A DNA stretch of 40,781 nucleotides from Candidatus Methanophagales archaeon (GTDB lineage: Archaea > Halobacteriota > Syntropharchaeia > Alkanophagales > Methanospirareceae), in NCBI GenBank assembly GCA_030612835.1, contig JAUWND010000004.1, positions 1 to 40,781 on the forward strand, in the 5' to 3' direction. The position numbers and the translations under genes were made by a program. The notes below the pieces were generated by a model. The model did no database searches, had not been told where the DNA came from, and saw only the letters and a program-made list of their open reading frames with translations. Below are positions 26,583-36,415 of the stretch, piece by piece; position 1 is the first letter of the stretch, and each line of letters starts with the position of its first letter.

Positions 26583-27446
26583 TTATTCTTTGACGACCCT
26601 GCCACGGAATAGCGAATAAGTAAGAAAGGCATAGTAATCCGGACGATTCAAAATAAAATCCGGTGACTCTGGTTGACAGATCCGCTCAAATTCCGCCCAA
26701 TCTTCCCGTGTCACCTCAGATTGCGCTTCCGCCCAGAACATCTGGATTGTTGCCGTCAATGCGCGGCGGATGTCATCACTTAGCGGTGCCTGAACGTCCG
26801 TTACAAAGGTGTAGCCAGCCAGGTCTTCCAGACATGCGTCTCGTAGCCAGCCCCGCGTACATAAGAAGTGGAACTCCGGCTTCATACCATTGGTGAAAGG
26901 GGCGATCGCCGGAGAGGTCGTATTGAGCCGAGCCTCCAATAGCGGATATCCCGGGAGTAGCTTTTGTGAAGACCAGAAAAGGATAGCCACGCTGCCGCCC
27001 GGCTTCACTACCCGCGCTAATTCCTTCACCAATGGCAAAGGGTCTTCAGCCGGACAGCCTATCGCCTTGGGTCCGATCCATATGGTATCTGCACTCCATA
27101 TCCAATCGAAAGTGTCATCGTCGAACGGAAGTTTGTTCACGTCCCCTTCCTGAAAGGAAATTTGTTTCGACAATCGTGACTTCTTTACTTGTTCCTTCGC
27201 GTGAGCCAGAAGCTCAGGAGACAAATCAAGGCCTGTTACATGTCCCGCTGGTGCCACTGCCTCGGCTAACCACAAAGTATGGTGGCCGATCCCGCATCCT
27301 ACGTCCAGGCCTCGACTTCCCGAAGGTAGCTTCAGCGCTTGGATCGCCGACCGAATGGCGGGCTCTCGCAAAAGATCGGCACAAGACAGCATGCGCGCGT
27401 AAGCATCCATGTCCTGCACTTTACTTACCTTCTTTTCGGTTTCCAT
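26583..27446 (-). CDS. Class I SAM-dependent methyltransferase
   Basis: LDVGCGIGHHTLWLAEAVAPAGHVTGLDLSPELLAHAKEQ...FDDDTFDWIWSADTIWIG. Confidence 0.85.
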   Translation of the reverse strand: METEKKVSKVQDMDAYARMLSCADLLREPAIRSAIQALKLPSGSRGLDVGCGIGHHTLWLAEAVAPAGHVTGLDLSPELLAHAKEQVKKSRLSKQISFQEGDVNKLPFDDDTFDWIWSADTIWIGPKAIGCPAEDPLPLVKELARVVKPGGSVAILFWSSQKLLPGYPLLEARLNTTSPAIAPFTNGMKPEFHFLCTRGWLRDACLEDLAGYTFVTDVQAPLSDDIRRALTATIQMFWAEAQSEVTREDWAEFERICQPESPDFILNRPDYYAFLTYSLFRGRVVKE

Positions 27447-27525
27447 GTCCCTAATACATATTTCTTTGTTGTGTAAAACTGTTAAAACTTTTTGAAAGAA
27501 AGGGTTTTTTAAAAAGAAAAGGGTT

Positions 27526-28395
27526 ATGAAGCGAAAACTAAAAGCTGTCTGGGAACTAACGAGGGCGGAGCATGGATTGATGTACGGTTTTGGAGTGCTA
27601 ATAGGGATAGTTATAGCAGGCGGGAGCGCCTATGCAGTAGCGATTTTAGGTTTTCTTATCGCACTATTCATTCAAGCAGGCACATTCGCGTTAAACGATT
27701 ATTGTGACCTGGACTCGGACATAGCAAACCGGAGGATGGATAGACCACTGGTGAGAGGCGAGCTAAGAAAAGAGGAAGCATTGCTAATCGCCTGCTTCGC
27801 CACTGCACTCGGCATTATATTTGCGATAGTCCTTGCGATAATCCTAAATAGCTTTATTCTCCTGCTCCTGGCACTTATATTAGCTGCATTGGGCATACTC
27901 TACGACATAAAGATGAAGGCATTCCTTGCGATAAGTAATATTTATATAGCAGTCACGATGGCAGTGCCTTTTATCTTTGGCGGATTAATAGCAGGAAGCG
28001 TAGATATGTCGCTGCTTGTCCTCTCTTCTATTGCGTTCCTTGCAGGTTTCGGAAGAGAAGTGATGAAGGATATAGCAGATGTAAAAGGCGATGCACTGAG
28101 GGATATAAAGAGTGTTGCTCGGATATACGGCGTGGAGAAGGCAAAGACGATCACTGTTCTTTCTTATTCTCTCGCGGTCATACTGAGTGTGATACCTTTT
28201 TTCCTGGTCAATACGACCTACTTCTTTAATCTTGCGTATATACTTGTGATTCTAGCTGCCGATGCTCTGTTTCTGCATGTGTGTATCAAACTGCGAAAAG
28301 AGGATGTAAACTACAACTATCTGAGGAAAGAGACGTTAATAGCAATTGCTATTGGGTTAATTGCGTTTGTATCTGGTGCTCTGGTCCCCTTATGA
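27526..28395 (+). CDS. UbiA family prenyltransferase, probably digeranylgeranylglyceryl phosphate synthase
   Basis: ELTRAEHGLMYGFGVLIG...NDYCDLDSDIANRRMDRPLVRGEL...YDIKMK: UbiA motifs and archaeal DGGGP synthase-like pattern. Confidence 0.8.
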   Translation: MKRKLKAVWELTRAEHGLMYGFGVLIGIVIAGGSAYAVAILGFLIALFIQAGTFALNDYCDLDSDIANRRMDRPLVRGELRKEEALLIACFATALGIIFAIVLAIILNSFILLLLALILAALGILYDIKMKAFLAISNIYIAVTMAVPFIFGGLIAGSVDMSLLVLSSIAFLAGFGREVMKDIADVKGDALRDIKSVARIYGVEKAKTITVLSYSLAVILSVIPFFLVNTTYFFNLAYILVILAADALFLHVCIKLRKEDVNYNYLRKETLIAIAIGLIAFVSGALVPL

Positions 28396-28492
28396 TCTTA
28401 AATACGCAATGTAGGTAGCTAAGAGCTTTTAATTATTTTATAAAAGTACGCTAAAATAAAAAATCATTTGTATTTGTATAGCGAATCTAAAA

Positions 28493-28556
28493 AACCACGA
28501 GATTCCACAAGATTAACACAAGAAATCTCGTGAAAATCTGTGTAATCTTGTGGTTT
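28493..28556. repeat. 64-bp palindromic GxxExxY-type terminal-repeat pair without ORF
   Basis: AACCACGAGATTCCACAAGATTAACACAAG ... CTCGTGAAAATCTGTGTAATCTTGTGGTT. Confidence 0.8.
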
Positions 28557-28616
28557 GCTAAACAAATACATTTATTCTTATAAAAAAATGTATATATATC
28601 CTTGGTTGTGAGAGAG

Positions 28617-29078
28617 ATGAGAATAGCAATAGGCGGCACTTTTGACCCGCTGCATGACGGGCATAAGAAGTTATTGAAGAAGGCGTATGAACTCTGTGAA
28701 GGTGGGGAAATTGACATAGGCGTGACATCAGATAAAATGGCACGTGCAAATAAGGACAGACTGGTTCTTCCTTACAATAGTAGGGCAGAGAAGATCAGAC
28801 AATATATGTATAAAGAATACGGGGTGAAGGTGAGAACGATGGAATTAAACGACCGATATGGCATCACCCTAGATGCGGATATTGATTCTATAGTTATATC
28901 GCCAGAAACGTATGTCATTGCGTTGACGATAAACGAACTGAGGAAAAAGCGTGGCAAGAATCCGATAAAGATAGTAAAAGTGGCACATGCAAAAGCAGCA
29001 GATGGGCAGGTAATCTCTTCTACGCGGATAAAAGCAGGCGAGATAGATGAACATGGGGCTTTACTTGCGCACTTATGA
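28617..29078 (+). CDS. coaD: Phosphopantetheine adenylyltransferase (archaeal type)
   Basis: MRIAIGGTFDPLHDGHKKLLKKAYEL...DIGVTSDKMAR...SSTRIKAGEI nucleotidyltransferase motifs. Confidence 0.85.
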   Translation: MRIAIGGTFDPLHDGHKKLLKKAYELCEGGEIDIGVTSDKMARANKDRLVLPYNSRAEKIRQYMYKEYGVKVRTMELNDRYGITLDADIDSIVISPETYVIALTINELRKKRGKNPIKIVKVAHAKAADGQVISSTRIKAGEIDEHGALLAHL

Positions 29079-29115
29079 TGAGAAAGATACAGGATACAAG
29101 ATGCAAGTTGTCATA

Positions 29116-30222
29116 TCATATAACAAATTTGTTCTCTCCGTTCCTCAGGTTCTCACAGCCGGTCTTCAGCACCAGCACCATGTCCTCCAGTCGGACGCCA
29201 CCTACTTCCGGGTCATACAATCCCGGCTCTATTGTAATTACATTCCCTGCTCGTAGTTCGTAATCATTATCGCCAACGCTGGGTTTCTCATGTATATCCA
29301 ACCCCACACCATGACCCGTGGAATGAATAAAACCCCTCTTACTTCTTTTTCTTATCGTCCCGTATCCAATTTCCTCAAATATATCGCAGACACGATTATG
29401 CACCTCTTTGCATGTTACACCCGCTTTTAAGAGCGCTAATGCCGTTTCTTGCGCATGCTTAACAGCCACGTACATCTCTTTTAGCGCCTTTTCCGGCTCG
29501 CCTTTGGACACGGTTCTTGTCATATCTGCAAAATATCGCTCCAACCTCAATCTCGGGAAGATGTCTATGATAATGGCTTGATTTGCGTAAATGGGACCAG
29601 AACCAGCAAAATGGGGATCCGCAGCTCTTTTCCCGCATGCTACTATTGGCTCTCCGCCGTCACAGGTACATCCCGTGTCGAACAAAGCGTGTTCTATGTA
29701 TGTCTTTATTCGCTCAGACGTTAGGACCTTCCCGTTATCCATAAGACAGTTGTCCTTCACCGAAGATTTCTTTATAACCGTTATGGCGATCTCCATTGCG
29801 TGCTCGCATGCTCTTTGCGCCTTCCTCACATATTTTATTTCTTGCCCACCCTTTATCTCACGCTCTTTCGTCATTATGAGTTCCTCTACGGGCACTACAT
29901 CTATGCCCGTCTTTCTTAGTTCTTCGGCAGTGAATAAAGAGAAATACCTGGGCACTTCTATTGAGGTTATACCTTCTTCCAGAAGGACTTTTAGAATAAG
30001 CTCCTCTGTTTTTAGATCATGGCCGTAATCGAGCGAAGATCGAACTTCATTTACGATTGACTCCTTTTTCGCACGTTCATATTCCATCTGCGATACAATG
30101 AGGATGTCTTCGTGAGGCAAGCGAAGATAAACAAAAGGGTCTGCGGAGAGAAAACGAGTTGCGTAATACATATCTGCATTATGCATGCTCCCGCTGACCA
30201 TTAGAAGAGGTTTTGCACTCAT
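29116..30222 (-). CDS. M24 family metallopeptidase (Xaa-Pro aminopeptidase-like)
   Basis: IIDIFPRLRLERYFADMTRTVSKGEP, HSTGHGVGLDIHEKPSVG, GNVITIEPGLYDPEVGGVRLEDMVLV. Confidence 0.9.
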   Translation of the reverse strand: MSAKPLLMVSGSMHNADMYYATRFLSADPFVYLRLPHEDILIVSQMEYERAKKESIVNEVRSSLDYGHDLKTEELILKVLLEEGITSIEVPRYFSLFTAEELRKTGIDVVPVEELIMTKEREIKGGQEIKYVRKAQRACEHAMEIAITVIKKSSVKDNCLMDNGKVLTSERIKTYIEHALFDTGCTCDGGEPIVACGKRAADPHFAGSGPIYANQAIIIDIFPRLRLERYFADMTRTVSKGEPEKALKEMYVAVKHAQETALALLKAGVTCKEVHNRVCDIFEEIGYGTIRKRSKRGFIHSTGHGVGLDIHEKPSVGDNDYELRAGNVITIEPGLYDPEVGGVRLEDMVLVLKTGCENLRNGENKFVI

Positions 30223-30304
30223 GTCTTCTATTTTATCTCGCAGACATAAAATCTATATTTGTATAGCCACCACAATAAAAATCCTAAATCCCTATCTCTA
30301 AACT

Positions 30305-30940
30305 CTAAACCATTTCAAATCCAAGCATGCAAAAATCCTTCACCGGGCATTCCTCGCATCTCTTACGCCTGCAATATTTTATACCGAGTTTAACAAGTGC
30401 TGTCTCAACACGTGAAAGTTGTTCACCCTCAAATTCATGCAGATTAATGTCCAGACTCTCTGCTACGCTTTTAGCTTTGCTCGATACCTCCAGGCTTATC
30501 TGCCATACACCGCGCAATTCACGCAGGAATATCTGTGCCGTCACAGCGCCAATACCTTTAAATTCCTGTAACCTTCTAACCAAATCTTCTGTATCTGAAG
30601 ATTGACTGTAAAGGTTCTCCAGAGCACCATATTTATCTTTTAGCGTTTGCGATATATCGAGCAGCTTTGTCGCTGTGGAAAAGTCGTATCGCACATATCC
30701 ACCTTCATCCAGAACTTTTACCAGTTCGTCCCAGCCAGCGGCAATGATCTTTTCCATGCTGTCAAGTCCATACCGTTCAAATGTTTTGTACGTGTTAGCT
30801 GCAATCTTCTCGCTTATCCTCGCACCGAACAGGATGGAAGCTAAAAACCACTTGAACCTGCCTGCTGGCTCCGTCAGGTCTATCCCAAGGTCTTCAGTAT
30901 ACAAAGAGAAGTTAGCAAGAAGCAGTTCGATTTTTTTCAT
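30305..30940 (-). CDS. HhH-GPD/endonuclease III-like protein with C-terminal Cys cluster
   Basis: FKGIGAVTAQIFLRELRGVWQ (HhH); CRRKRCEECPVKDFC 4Fe-4S-type cluster. Confidence 0.75.
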   Translation of the reverse strand: MKKIELLLANFSLYTEDLGIDLTEPAGRFKWFLASILFGARISEKIAANTYKTFERYGLDSMEKIIAAGWDELVKVLDEGGYVRYDFSTATKLLDISQTLKDKYGALENLYSQSSDTEDLVRRLQEFKGIGAVTAQIFLRELRGVWQISLEVSSKAKSVAESLDINLHEFEGEQLSRVETALVKLGIKYCRRKRCEECPVKDFCMLGFEMV

Positions 30941-31089
30941 GTTAACTCCGTTTCACTTCTGTTTGTTGATTGTGTTCCATCCTTAGACGCATTCCAAATA
31001 TTTTTAGTAGTGGTGAATTTACCTTACTCAATACGTAAAAATACAATGCATTTCACATATAAAAAGTCAGATGAAAGAAAGGGGCTATT

Positions 31090-31800
31090 ATGACAGGTTT
31101 AAATGGCATTTTTGAGGATCGATTTGGAGATGTTCTTACAGCAGCGAAAGAAAGCGAGCTTCGGTGTTTACAAGGTAAGCGGTGGGATGGGAATGCTGTA
31201 CTGATTGTTGTAGATGCCGCATTGGATTCGGTTGGATTGCACTACTTCAATATAGTTGTGCCACGAGTTAAGCGCTTTTACAACGATTACGTGAAGACGG
31301 ACGAGCTAAGCACTTTTAATGCCTTTTCAACGCTTTCTACAGAAGATGCGCGGTTGAGAGAGATAATGAATAACAAGCGTGTTTGGCAGGTAGCAATACG
31401 TATATGTCGCGTTTTAAGTAGCATTAAAATACGTAAGGGTTTGGATACTGATTTTGATGCGGTGCGGTACTGGGCGGAGCATGCAATGGTTAAGGATTGG
31501 CGAAATGATGAAATAGGGAAGATTAACGGTGTCGGACTGATAACATTTCAGTATCTGCGAATGCAAGCCGGTATAGATACAAGCGTGCCGGACAAAATAA
31601 TAAAGCGGGTGCTGGAACGAGAGTTAGGAGTACATGCGAATAATGATTTACTGTTCATCGACGAGATGGCACAGTTATCAAAAGCGATAGGCTATTCGCA
31701 AATAATGATCTGCTGGGCTATTTGGTTCCGGGAATTAAATATAAAAAAAAACACCGAAAAAAATTCTTGTGCTAATCTTGTGGAATCTCGTGGTTTTTAA
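31090..31800 (+). CDS. Uncharacterised HhH glycosylase-like protein; C-terminus derived from dispersed repeat
   Basis: GKINGVGLITFQYLRMQAGIDTSVPDKIIKRVLERELG resembles the HhH-GPD region of DNA glycosylase-like proteins. Confidence 0.6.
   Translation: MTGLNGIFEDRFGDVLTAAKESELRCLQGKRWDGNAVLIVVDAALDSVGLHYFNIVVPRVKRFYNDYVKTDELSTFNAFSTLSTEDARLREIMNNKRVWQVAIRICRVLSSIKIRKGLDTDFDAVRYWAEHAMVKDWRNDEIGKINGVGLITFQYLRMQAGIDTSVPDKIIKRVLERELGVHANNDLLFIDEMAQLSKAIGYSQIMICWAIWFRELNIKKNTEKNSCANLVESRGF
31766..31798. repeat. Half-copy of the GxxExxY-type terminal repeat
   Basis: CTTGTGCTAATCTTGTGGAATCTCGTGGTTTTT. Confidence 0.7.
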
Positions 31801-31863
31801 AATCCGCTATACAAATACTTCTTTTTAATATATATTATATTTAATATCTATCTGTATTGAGCC

Positions 31864-33084
31864 ATGAAAGAATATGAAGTCGAATGCATAAGATGCGGTG
31901 CGCACTACACGAAGGAAGACGTAGTATACACGTGCAGGAAATGCGATGGACTGCTGAATATAAAATACGACTATTCGGAGATAGACCCGAAACAAGTGGT
32001 GAACGCGAAAGGAGAAGGCGTATGGAAATATCGTACGTTATTGCCTTTTAGTAACGAGACAGAACAGGTAACAATAAACGAAGGGAACACGCCTTTGTAT
32101 AGATGCGACCGACTCGCTAAATCGATTGGCATCAGCGATTTATGGGTGAAACATGAAGGTCTGAACCCATCAGGGTCGTTCAAAGACCGTGGGATGACCG
32201 TAGGCGTAACGAAAGCGGTAGAATTGGGTGTGGGCGGTGTAGCATGTGCATCCACCGGTAATACCTCTGCATCACTTGCCATCTTTGCAGCAAAGGCAGA
32301 TCTCCCTTGCTTTGTCCTGCTACCAAAAGGTAAAGTAGCCTTAGGGAAAGTAGCACAGGCGATGATGCACGGTGCAAAAGTGTTCTCGTTAAGAGGTAAC
32401 TTTGATGATGCTCTACGTATTGTCCGTGTTTTATGCGAGGAAGAGAACCTTTATTTATTGAATTCCGTGAATCCGTATCGGTTGGAAGGGCAGAAGACGA
32501 TAGCGTTTGAAGTATCGGAAAAGCTTGAATGGAACGTTCCAGACCGTCTTATTCTGCCAGTTGGGAATGCCGGTAACATAAGTGCGATATTCAAAGGCTT
32601 TTCTGAGTTGAACATTTTGGGCATAACAGACGAGATTCCGAAGATGACGGGCATTCAAGCAGCGGGTGCGAAACCAGTAGTGGATGCCTTTAAAGCGGCT
32701 AAAGCTGAGATAACTCCAGAAGCTAACCCGGAAACCATTGCATCTGCAATACGAATAGGCGACCCCGTGAATGCGGCAAAGGCTTTGCACGCCATTAGAG
32801 ATTCCGGTGGTGTCGCGGAATCAGTGACGGACGATGAGATAACAGAAGCGCAGTTGGAATTAGCACGGGTAGAGGGCATTGGCGTAGAGCCTGCAAGTGC
32901 AGCTTCAATCGCAGGCCTGAAGAAATTAGTCGAACTGGGAGAGATAGCGAAAGATGAGCGAGTTGTTTGTATTACCACCGGTCATCTATTGAAGGACCCG
33001 GAACGTGTGATAAGCATATGTGAAGCACCGATAGAGGTGGATGCGGATATAAATGTGCTGCGTAAGATGTTGAGGGCGGTATAA
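31864..33084 (+). CDS. thrC: Threonine synthase
   Basis: N-terminal zinc-ribbon CIRCGAHY..CRKCDG; GLNPSGSFKDRGMTVGV PLP lysine motif; ACASTGNTSASLA. Confidence 0.92.
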   Translation: MKEYEVECIRCGAHYTKEDVVYTCRKCDGLLNIKYDYSEIDPKQVVNAKGEGVWKYRTLLPFSNETEQVTINEGNTPLYRCDRLAKSIGISDLWVKHEGLNPSGSFKDRGMTVGVTKAVELGVGGVACASTGNTSASLAIFAAKADLPCFVLLPKGKVALGKVAQAMMHGAKVFSLRGNFDDALRIVRVLCEEENLYLLNSVNPYRLEGQKTIAFEVSEKLEWNVPDRLILPVGNAGNISAIFKGFSELNILGITDEIPKMTGIQAAGAKPVVDAFKAAKAEITPEANPETIASAIRIGDPVNAAKALHAIRDSGGVAESVTDDEITEAQLELARVEGIGVEPASAASIAGLKKLVELGEIAKDERVVCITTGHLLKDPERVISICEAPIEVDADINVLRKMLRAV

Positions 33085-33150
33085 GGAGGATATGCGTCAG
33101 CGGTCGGTTAAAGAACAAGAAAGCATAATATCCAACTAAAATCAATTATT

Positions 33151-33259
33151 GACACAGATTAACACTAAAACTTTTTAGAAAAAAGTTTTACCAAAAGCCA
33201 ATTTCTTTGGTAAAGTTTTTAAAACTTTTTTAAAGAAAGGTTTGTGTAAATCTGCGTCC
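33151..33259. repeat. MITE-like element with GxxExxY-type ends and nested A/T palindromes
   Basis: Ends GACACAGATTAACACTAAAAC and GTTTGTGTAAATCTGCGTCC; interior AAAACTTTTTAGAAAAAAGTTTTACCAAAAGCC. Confidence 0.6.
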
Positions 33260-33320
33260 TAAATTAAATTTATTTATGGGTAGAAGTTATACTTCATAAA
33301 ATAAACACTGAAAACGGAAA

Positions 33321-34310
33321 ATGAGCGTCACAATAACTTCACCAAGCAGACTCCATTTCGCACTTATAGACTTGAACGGTGAGCTTGGACGAGTAGATGG
33401 AGGAATAGGGGTAGCATTGAATGAACCCTCTTTGGAAGTAGCGGTATCTGCAGTAGATAACGATCAGATGGAAGCGGAAGAAGTTGTTTCTATATTAGAA
33501 CAGATAAGAAGTAGAATAGAGCTAAGAGCGAATTACCACGTAAAGATATTGAAGAAGTTACCATCACATGTGGGCTTGGGCTCCAGGACACAATTATCAC
33601 TAAGCGTGGCAAAAGCGATAAACGTGCTGGAAGGCCGAAGCGATAACGCGGTAGAATTAGCAAAACTGGTGGGTAGGGGTGGCACTTCCGGGATAGGCGT
33701 GGCGGCATTCGATAAAGGCGGGTTCATCTTAGATGGCGGTCATGTGTTTCGGAATGATAAGAGCCTGAAGAACGTGAAGGGGCTAAAAACGGGCTTCCTC
33801 CCTTCTTCGGCATCTAACGTGCCGCCACCACCGGTCCTCTTTCAGCATCCGCTACCCGAAGACTGGTTCTTTGTCATTGCAATACCACAAGTGAAAAGGG
33901 GCGCACATGGACCTGAAGAGCTAGAGATTTTCAAGCGGTGCTGCCCCATAGAGCGCGAAGAGGTGGAAAAAGTATGCCGGATTCTGCTTATGCAGACGTT
34001 ACCTTCCGTGCTTGAGAATGATATAGCAACATTTGCAGAGAGTCTAACAATGTTACAGCAGGTAGGGTTCAAGAGAATAGAGCTAAAGCTACAGCATGAA
34101 ATAATAAATGAGCTTTTCCACTTCTTCGATGCTCATGCCCTGGGGTATGGTATCTCCTCTTTTGGCCCTGTAACGTATGCAATAGTGAAAAGCGAGAAGA
34201 GAGCAAAAGAGCTCGCTGCGGCGACAAAAGCATTCCTGGATCAAAAGGCGATGCCCGCTTTAGTCTCTTATTCAAATACAAATAATACTGGCTATGGGGT
34301 GAGATACTAA
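33321..34310 (+). CDS. mptG: Beta-ribofuranosylaminobenzene 5'-phosphate synthase (methanopterin biosynthesis)
   Basis: SPSRLHFALIDLNGELGRVDGGIGVALNEP, LPSHVGLGSRTQLSLSVA: GHMP-type beta-RFAP synthase. Confidence 0.85.
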   Translation: MSVTITSPSRLHFALIDLNGELGRVDGGIGVALNEPSLEVAVSAVDNDQMEAEEVVSILEQIRSRIELRANYHVKILKKLPSHVGLGSRTQLSLSVAKAINVLEGRSDNAVELAKLVGRGGTSGIGVAAFDKGGFILDGGHVFRNDKSLKNVKGLKTGFLPSSASNVPPPPVLFQHPLPEDWFFVIAIPQVKRGAHGPEELEIFKRCCPIEREEVEKVCRILLMQTLPSVLENDIATFAESLTMLQQVGFKRIELKLQHEIINELFHFFDAHALGYGISSFGPVTYAIVKSEKRAKELAAATKAFLDQKAMPALVSYSNTNNTGYGVRY

Positions 34311-34328
34311 CGAGTTCCCCTTTTTAGT

Positions 34329-34437
34329 AACCACAAGATTACACGGATTTTCACGAGAAATGTTGAAGATGCAAGATCCAAGTCAAACAGGTATCATGTA
34401 TCCAGTGTCATTTTCTTGTCTTAATCTCGTGGCTTTT
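34329..34437. repeat. MITE-like element with GxxExxY-type ends, 18 nt after the mptG stop
   Basis: AACCACAAGATTACACGGATTTTCACGAG ... CTTGTCTTAATCTCGTGGCTTTT. Confidence 0.7.
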
Positions 34438-34443
34438 AACCAA

Positions 34444-34481
34444 TTTTGCACTTTGCACTTTGCATTTTGCATTTTGCATTT
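34444..34481. repeat. Heptameric tandem repeat (YTTTGCA)x5
   Basis: TTTTGCACTTTGCACTTTGCATTTTGCATTTTGCATTT. Confidence 0.85.
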
Positions 34482-34514
34482 AATTACTCAAAATCCTACG
34501 GATTTTGAGTAATT
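34482..34514. terminator. 15-bp perfect hairpin overlapping the argB stop codon
   Basis: AATTACTCAAAATCC-TAC-GGATTTTGAGTAATT between convergent mptG and argB. Confidence 0.55.
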
Positions 34515-35385
34515 ACGTTATCCCTTCGATCATCGTCCCAATACCACGATCAGTGAATAATTCGAGCAAAATGGAATGTGGTTCCCGACCATTAATAATA
34601 TGCGTAGTAACGCCGCCGGAAGCCGCTTTCAAACCCGCTTCTACTTTTGGTATCATCCCCTCGCCGATAATTTTAGTTGCTATAAGCTCTTCTATTTCCG
34701 CGGCTGTTACTTGCGAGATCAAAGTAGAAAAGTCCGCGGGATCACGCATCAAACCAGGAACATCAGTGAGTAATACCAGCTTCTTTGCCTTTATTGCACA
34801 CGCCATCTCGCCGGCTACCAAATCAGCATTCACGTTAAGGCTGTTTCCCGCCCCATCCACCGCTATTGGCGATATAACGGGAATATAATCCTTGTCCGCA
34901 GTTATATTTAGTATTTCTGCGTTTATCTTCTCTATCTCACCCACCCAGCCGAGGTCAACTTCTAGTTCCACGCCTTCGACTTTATGCTTCTGCTTCTTCT
35001 TCGCTACGATCAACTTGCCATCGTTACCTGATAAACCAATACCCTTACCACCATGTTTCCCGATAAGAGATACTATACGCTCATTGATGCTGCCTACAAG
35101 CACCATACTAGCTATTTCCATTGTTTCGTCATCGGTAATGCGAAGCCCCCCGATAAATTTGGGCTTCTTGCCCAGTCGCTCCATTATCCGCGTTATTTCC
35201 GGACCACCGCCATGCACCACGATGGGCGATATTCCAACGAATCTAAGCAGTACCAGGTCTTGCGTGATGCTATCCATAATGCTTTCGTTTACTAACGCAT
35301 GTCCGCCTATCTTTATCACTACTTTCGAGCCGTAGAACTCACGGATATATGGTAGCGCCTCTATCAGGATTTCCTCTTTCTTCAT
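34513..35385 (-). CDS. argB: Acetylglutamate kinase
   Basis: VVIKIGGHALVNE, VVHGGGPEI, LTDVPGLMRDPADFSTLISQVTAAEIEELI. Confidence 0.92.
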   Translation of the reverse strand: MKKEEILIEALPYIREFYGSKVVIKIGGHALVNESIMDSITQDLVLLRFVGISPIVVHGGGPEITRIMERLGKKPKFIGGLRITDDETMEIASMVLVGSINERIVSLIGKHGGKGIGLSGNDGKLIVAKKKQKHKVEGVELEVDLGWVGEIEKINAEILNITADKDYIPVISPIAVDGAGNSLNVNADLVAGEMACAIKAKKLVLLTDVPGLMRDPADFSTLISQVTAAEIEELIATKIIGEGMIPKVEAGLKAASGGVTTHIINGREPHSILLELFTDRGIGTMIEGIT

Positions 35386-36341
35386 GTCTTTAATACCTTT
35401 GCAGCTTCTTTCGCGAAATAAGTGATAATCAAATCAGCACCTGCTCGCTTTATCGCTGTTAAGCCTTCCATCATTACGTCATTGTGATTTAAATATCCCT
35501 TCTCGGATGCAGCTTTTAGCATTGCATACTCGCCACTGACGCTATAAGCCGCCAGCGGAACATCAAACCTTGCACGAACCTTAGAGATAATGTCGAGATA
35601 TAAAAGAGCGGGTTTCACCATTACGATGTCCGCACCCTCTTGTATGTCCAGTTCCACTTCCCGGAGCGCTTCCCGTGCATTAGCAAACGCCATCTGGTAA
35701 CTGCTCCGGTCACCGAATTGGAAGCCCGAATCGGCCGCCTCGCGGAAAGGGCCGTATAAAGCTGAATTGTATTTCGCTGCATATGACATGATAGCAGTAT
35801 CAGAGAAGCCCTCGTCGTCTAGTTTCGCTCTTATCGCCTTTACCATACCGTCCATCATGCCAGAAGGGGCGACAATGTCCGCACCCGATTGCGCTTGACT
35901 TACCGCTATCTTGCCCAGCACTTCCAGTGTGGGGTCATTGAGCACTTGCCCATCCTCTATAAGCCCGCAATGCCCTTGTGTTGTGTACTCACAAAGACAT
36001 AGATCGGTAATAATAACAATATCATCAATATCCTGCTTTATTCGTCTAACAGCGCGTTGTACCACACCTTCGTTATTGAATGCTTCACTTCCTGTTTCAT
36101 TCTTACTCGCAGGTATTCCAAACAGCAGCACCGATTTTATACCCAGCGAACGTGCTTCTGAGACCTCATTTACTACTCCTTCTATTGGGTGTCTATACTG
36201 CCCGGGCATGGACTCAATCGGTTTTTTGGCTGCTATTGTCTCGTCAATGAACAACGGGAGAATCAAGTCGTCTACGGAAACCCTGCTTTCTGTTAATAGC
36301 TTCAAACCTCTCAAACGCCTCAGCCTAACTTTTGGGTACAT
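35382..36341 (-). CDS. hemB: Porphobilinogen synthase (delta-aminolevulinic acid dehydratase)
   Basis: VSVDDLILPLFI, DLCLCEYTTQGHCGLI, MSYAAKYNSALYGPFREA, MVKPALLYLDII, SGEYAMLKAA. Confidence 0.95.
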   Translation of the reverse strand: MYPKVRLRRLRGLKLLTESRVSVDDLILPLFIDETIAAKKPIESMPGQYRHPIEGVVNEVSEARSLGIKSVLLFGIPASKNETGSEAFNNEGVVQRAVRRIKQDIDDIVIITDLCLCEYTTQGHCGLIEDGQVLNDPTLEVLGKIAVSQAQSGADIVAPSGMMDGMVKAIRAKLDDEGFSDTAIMSYAAKYNSALYGPFREAADSGFQFGDRSSYQMAFANAREALREVELDIQEGADIVMVKPALLYLDIISKVRARFDVPLAAYSVSGEYAMLKAASEKGYLNHNDVMMEGLTAIKRAGADLIITYFAKEAAKVLKT

Positions 36342-36415
36342 CTATTTATCCAGAACCTCCTAATAAAGTATAAAGAAAGTATGACTAAAAAAACCTTTCT
36401 TTTGAGCATAGATAA

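Noticed and set aside
27474-27525. AAAACTTTTTGAAAGAAAGGGTTTTTTAAAAAGAAAAGGG similar to the interior of the 33151-33259 element
   Set aside because: Lacks recognisable terminal repeats; similarity is mostly A/T homopolymers.
29080-29110. AGATACAGGATACAAGATGCAAG similar to part of the element at 34329-34437
   Set aside because: Short and low-complexity; insufficient to call a further element copy.
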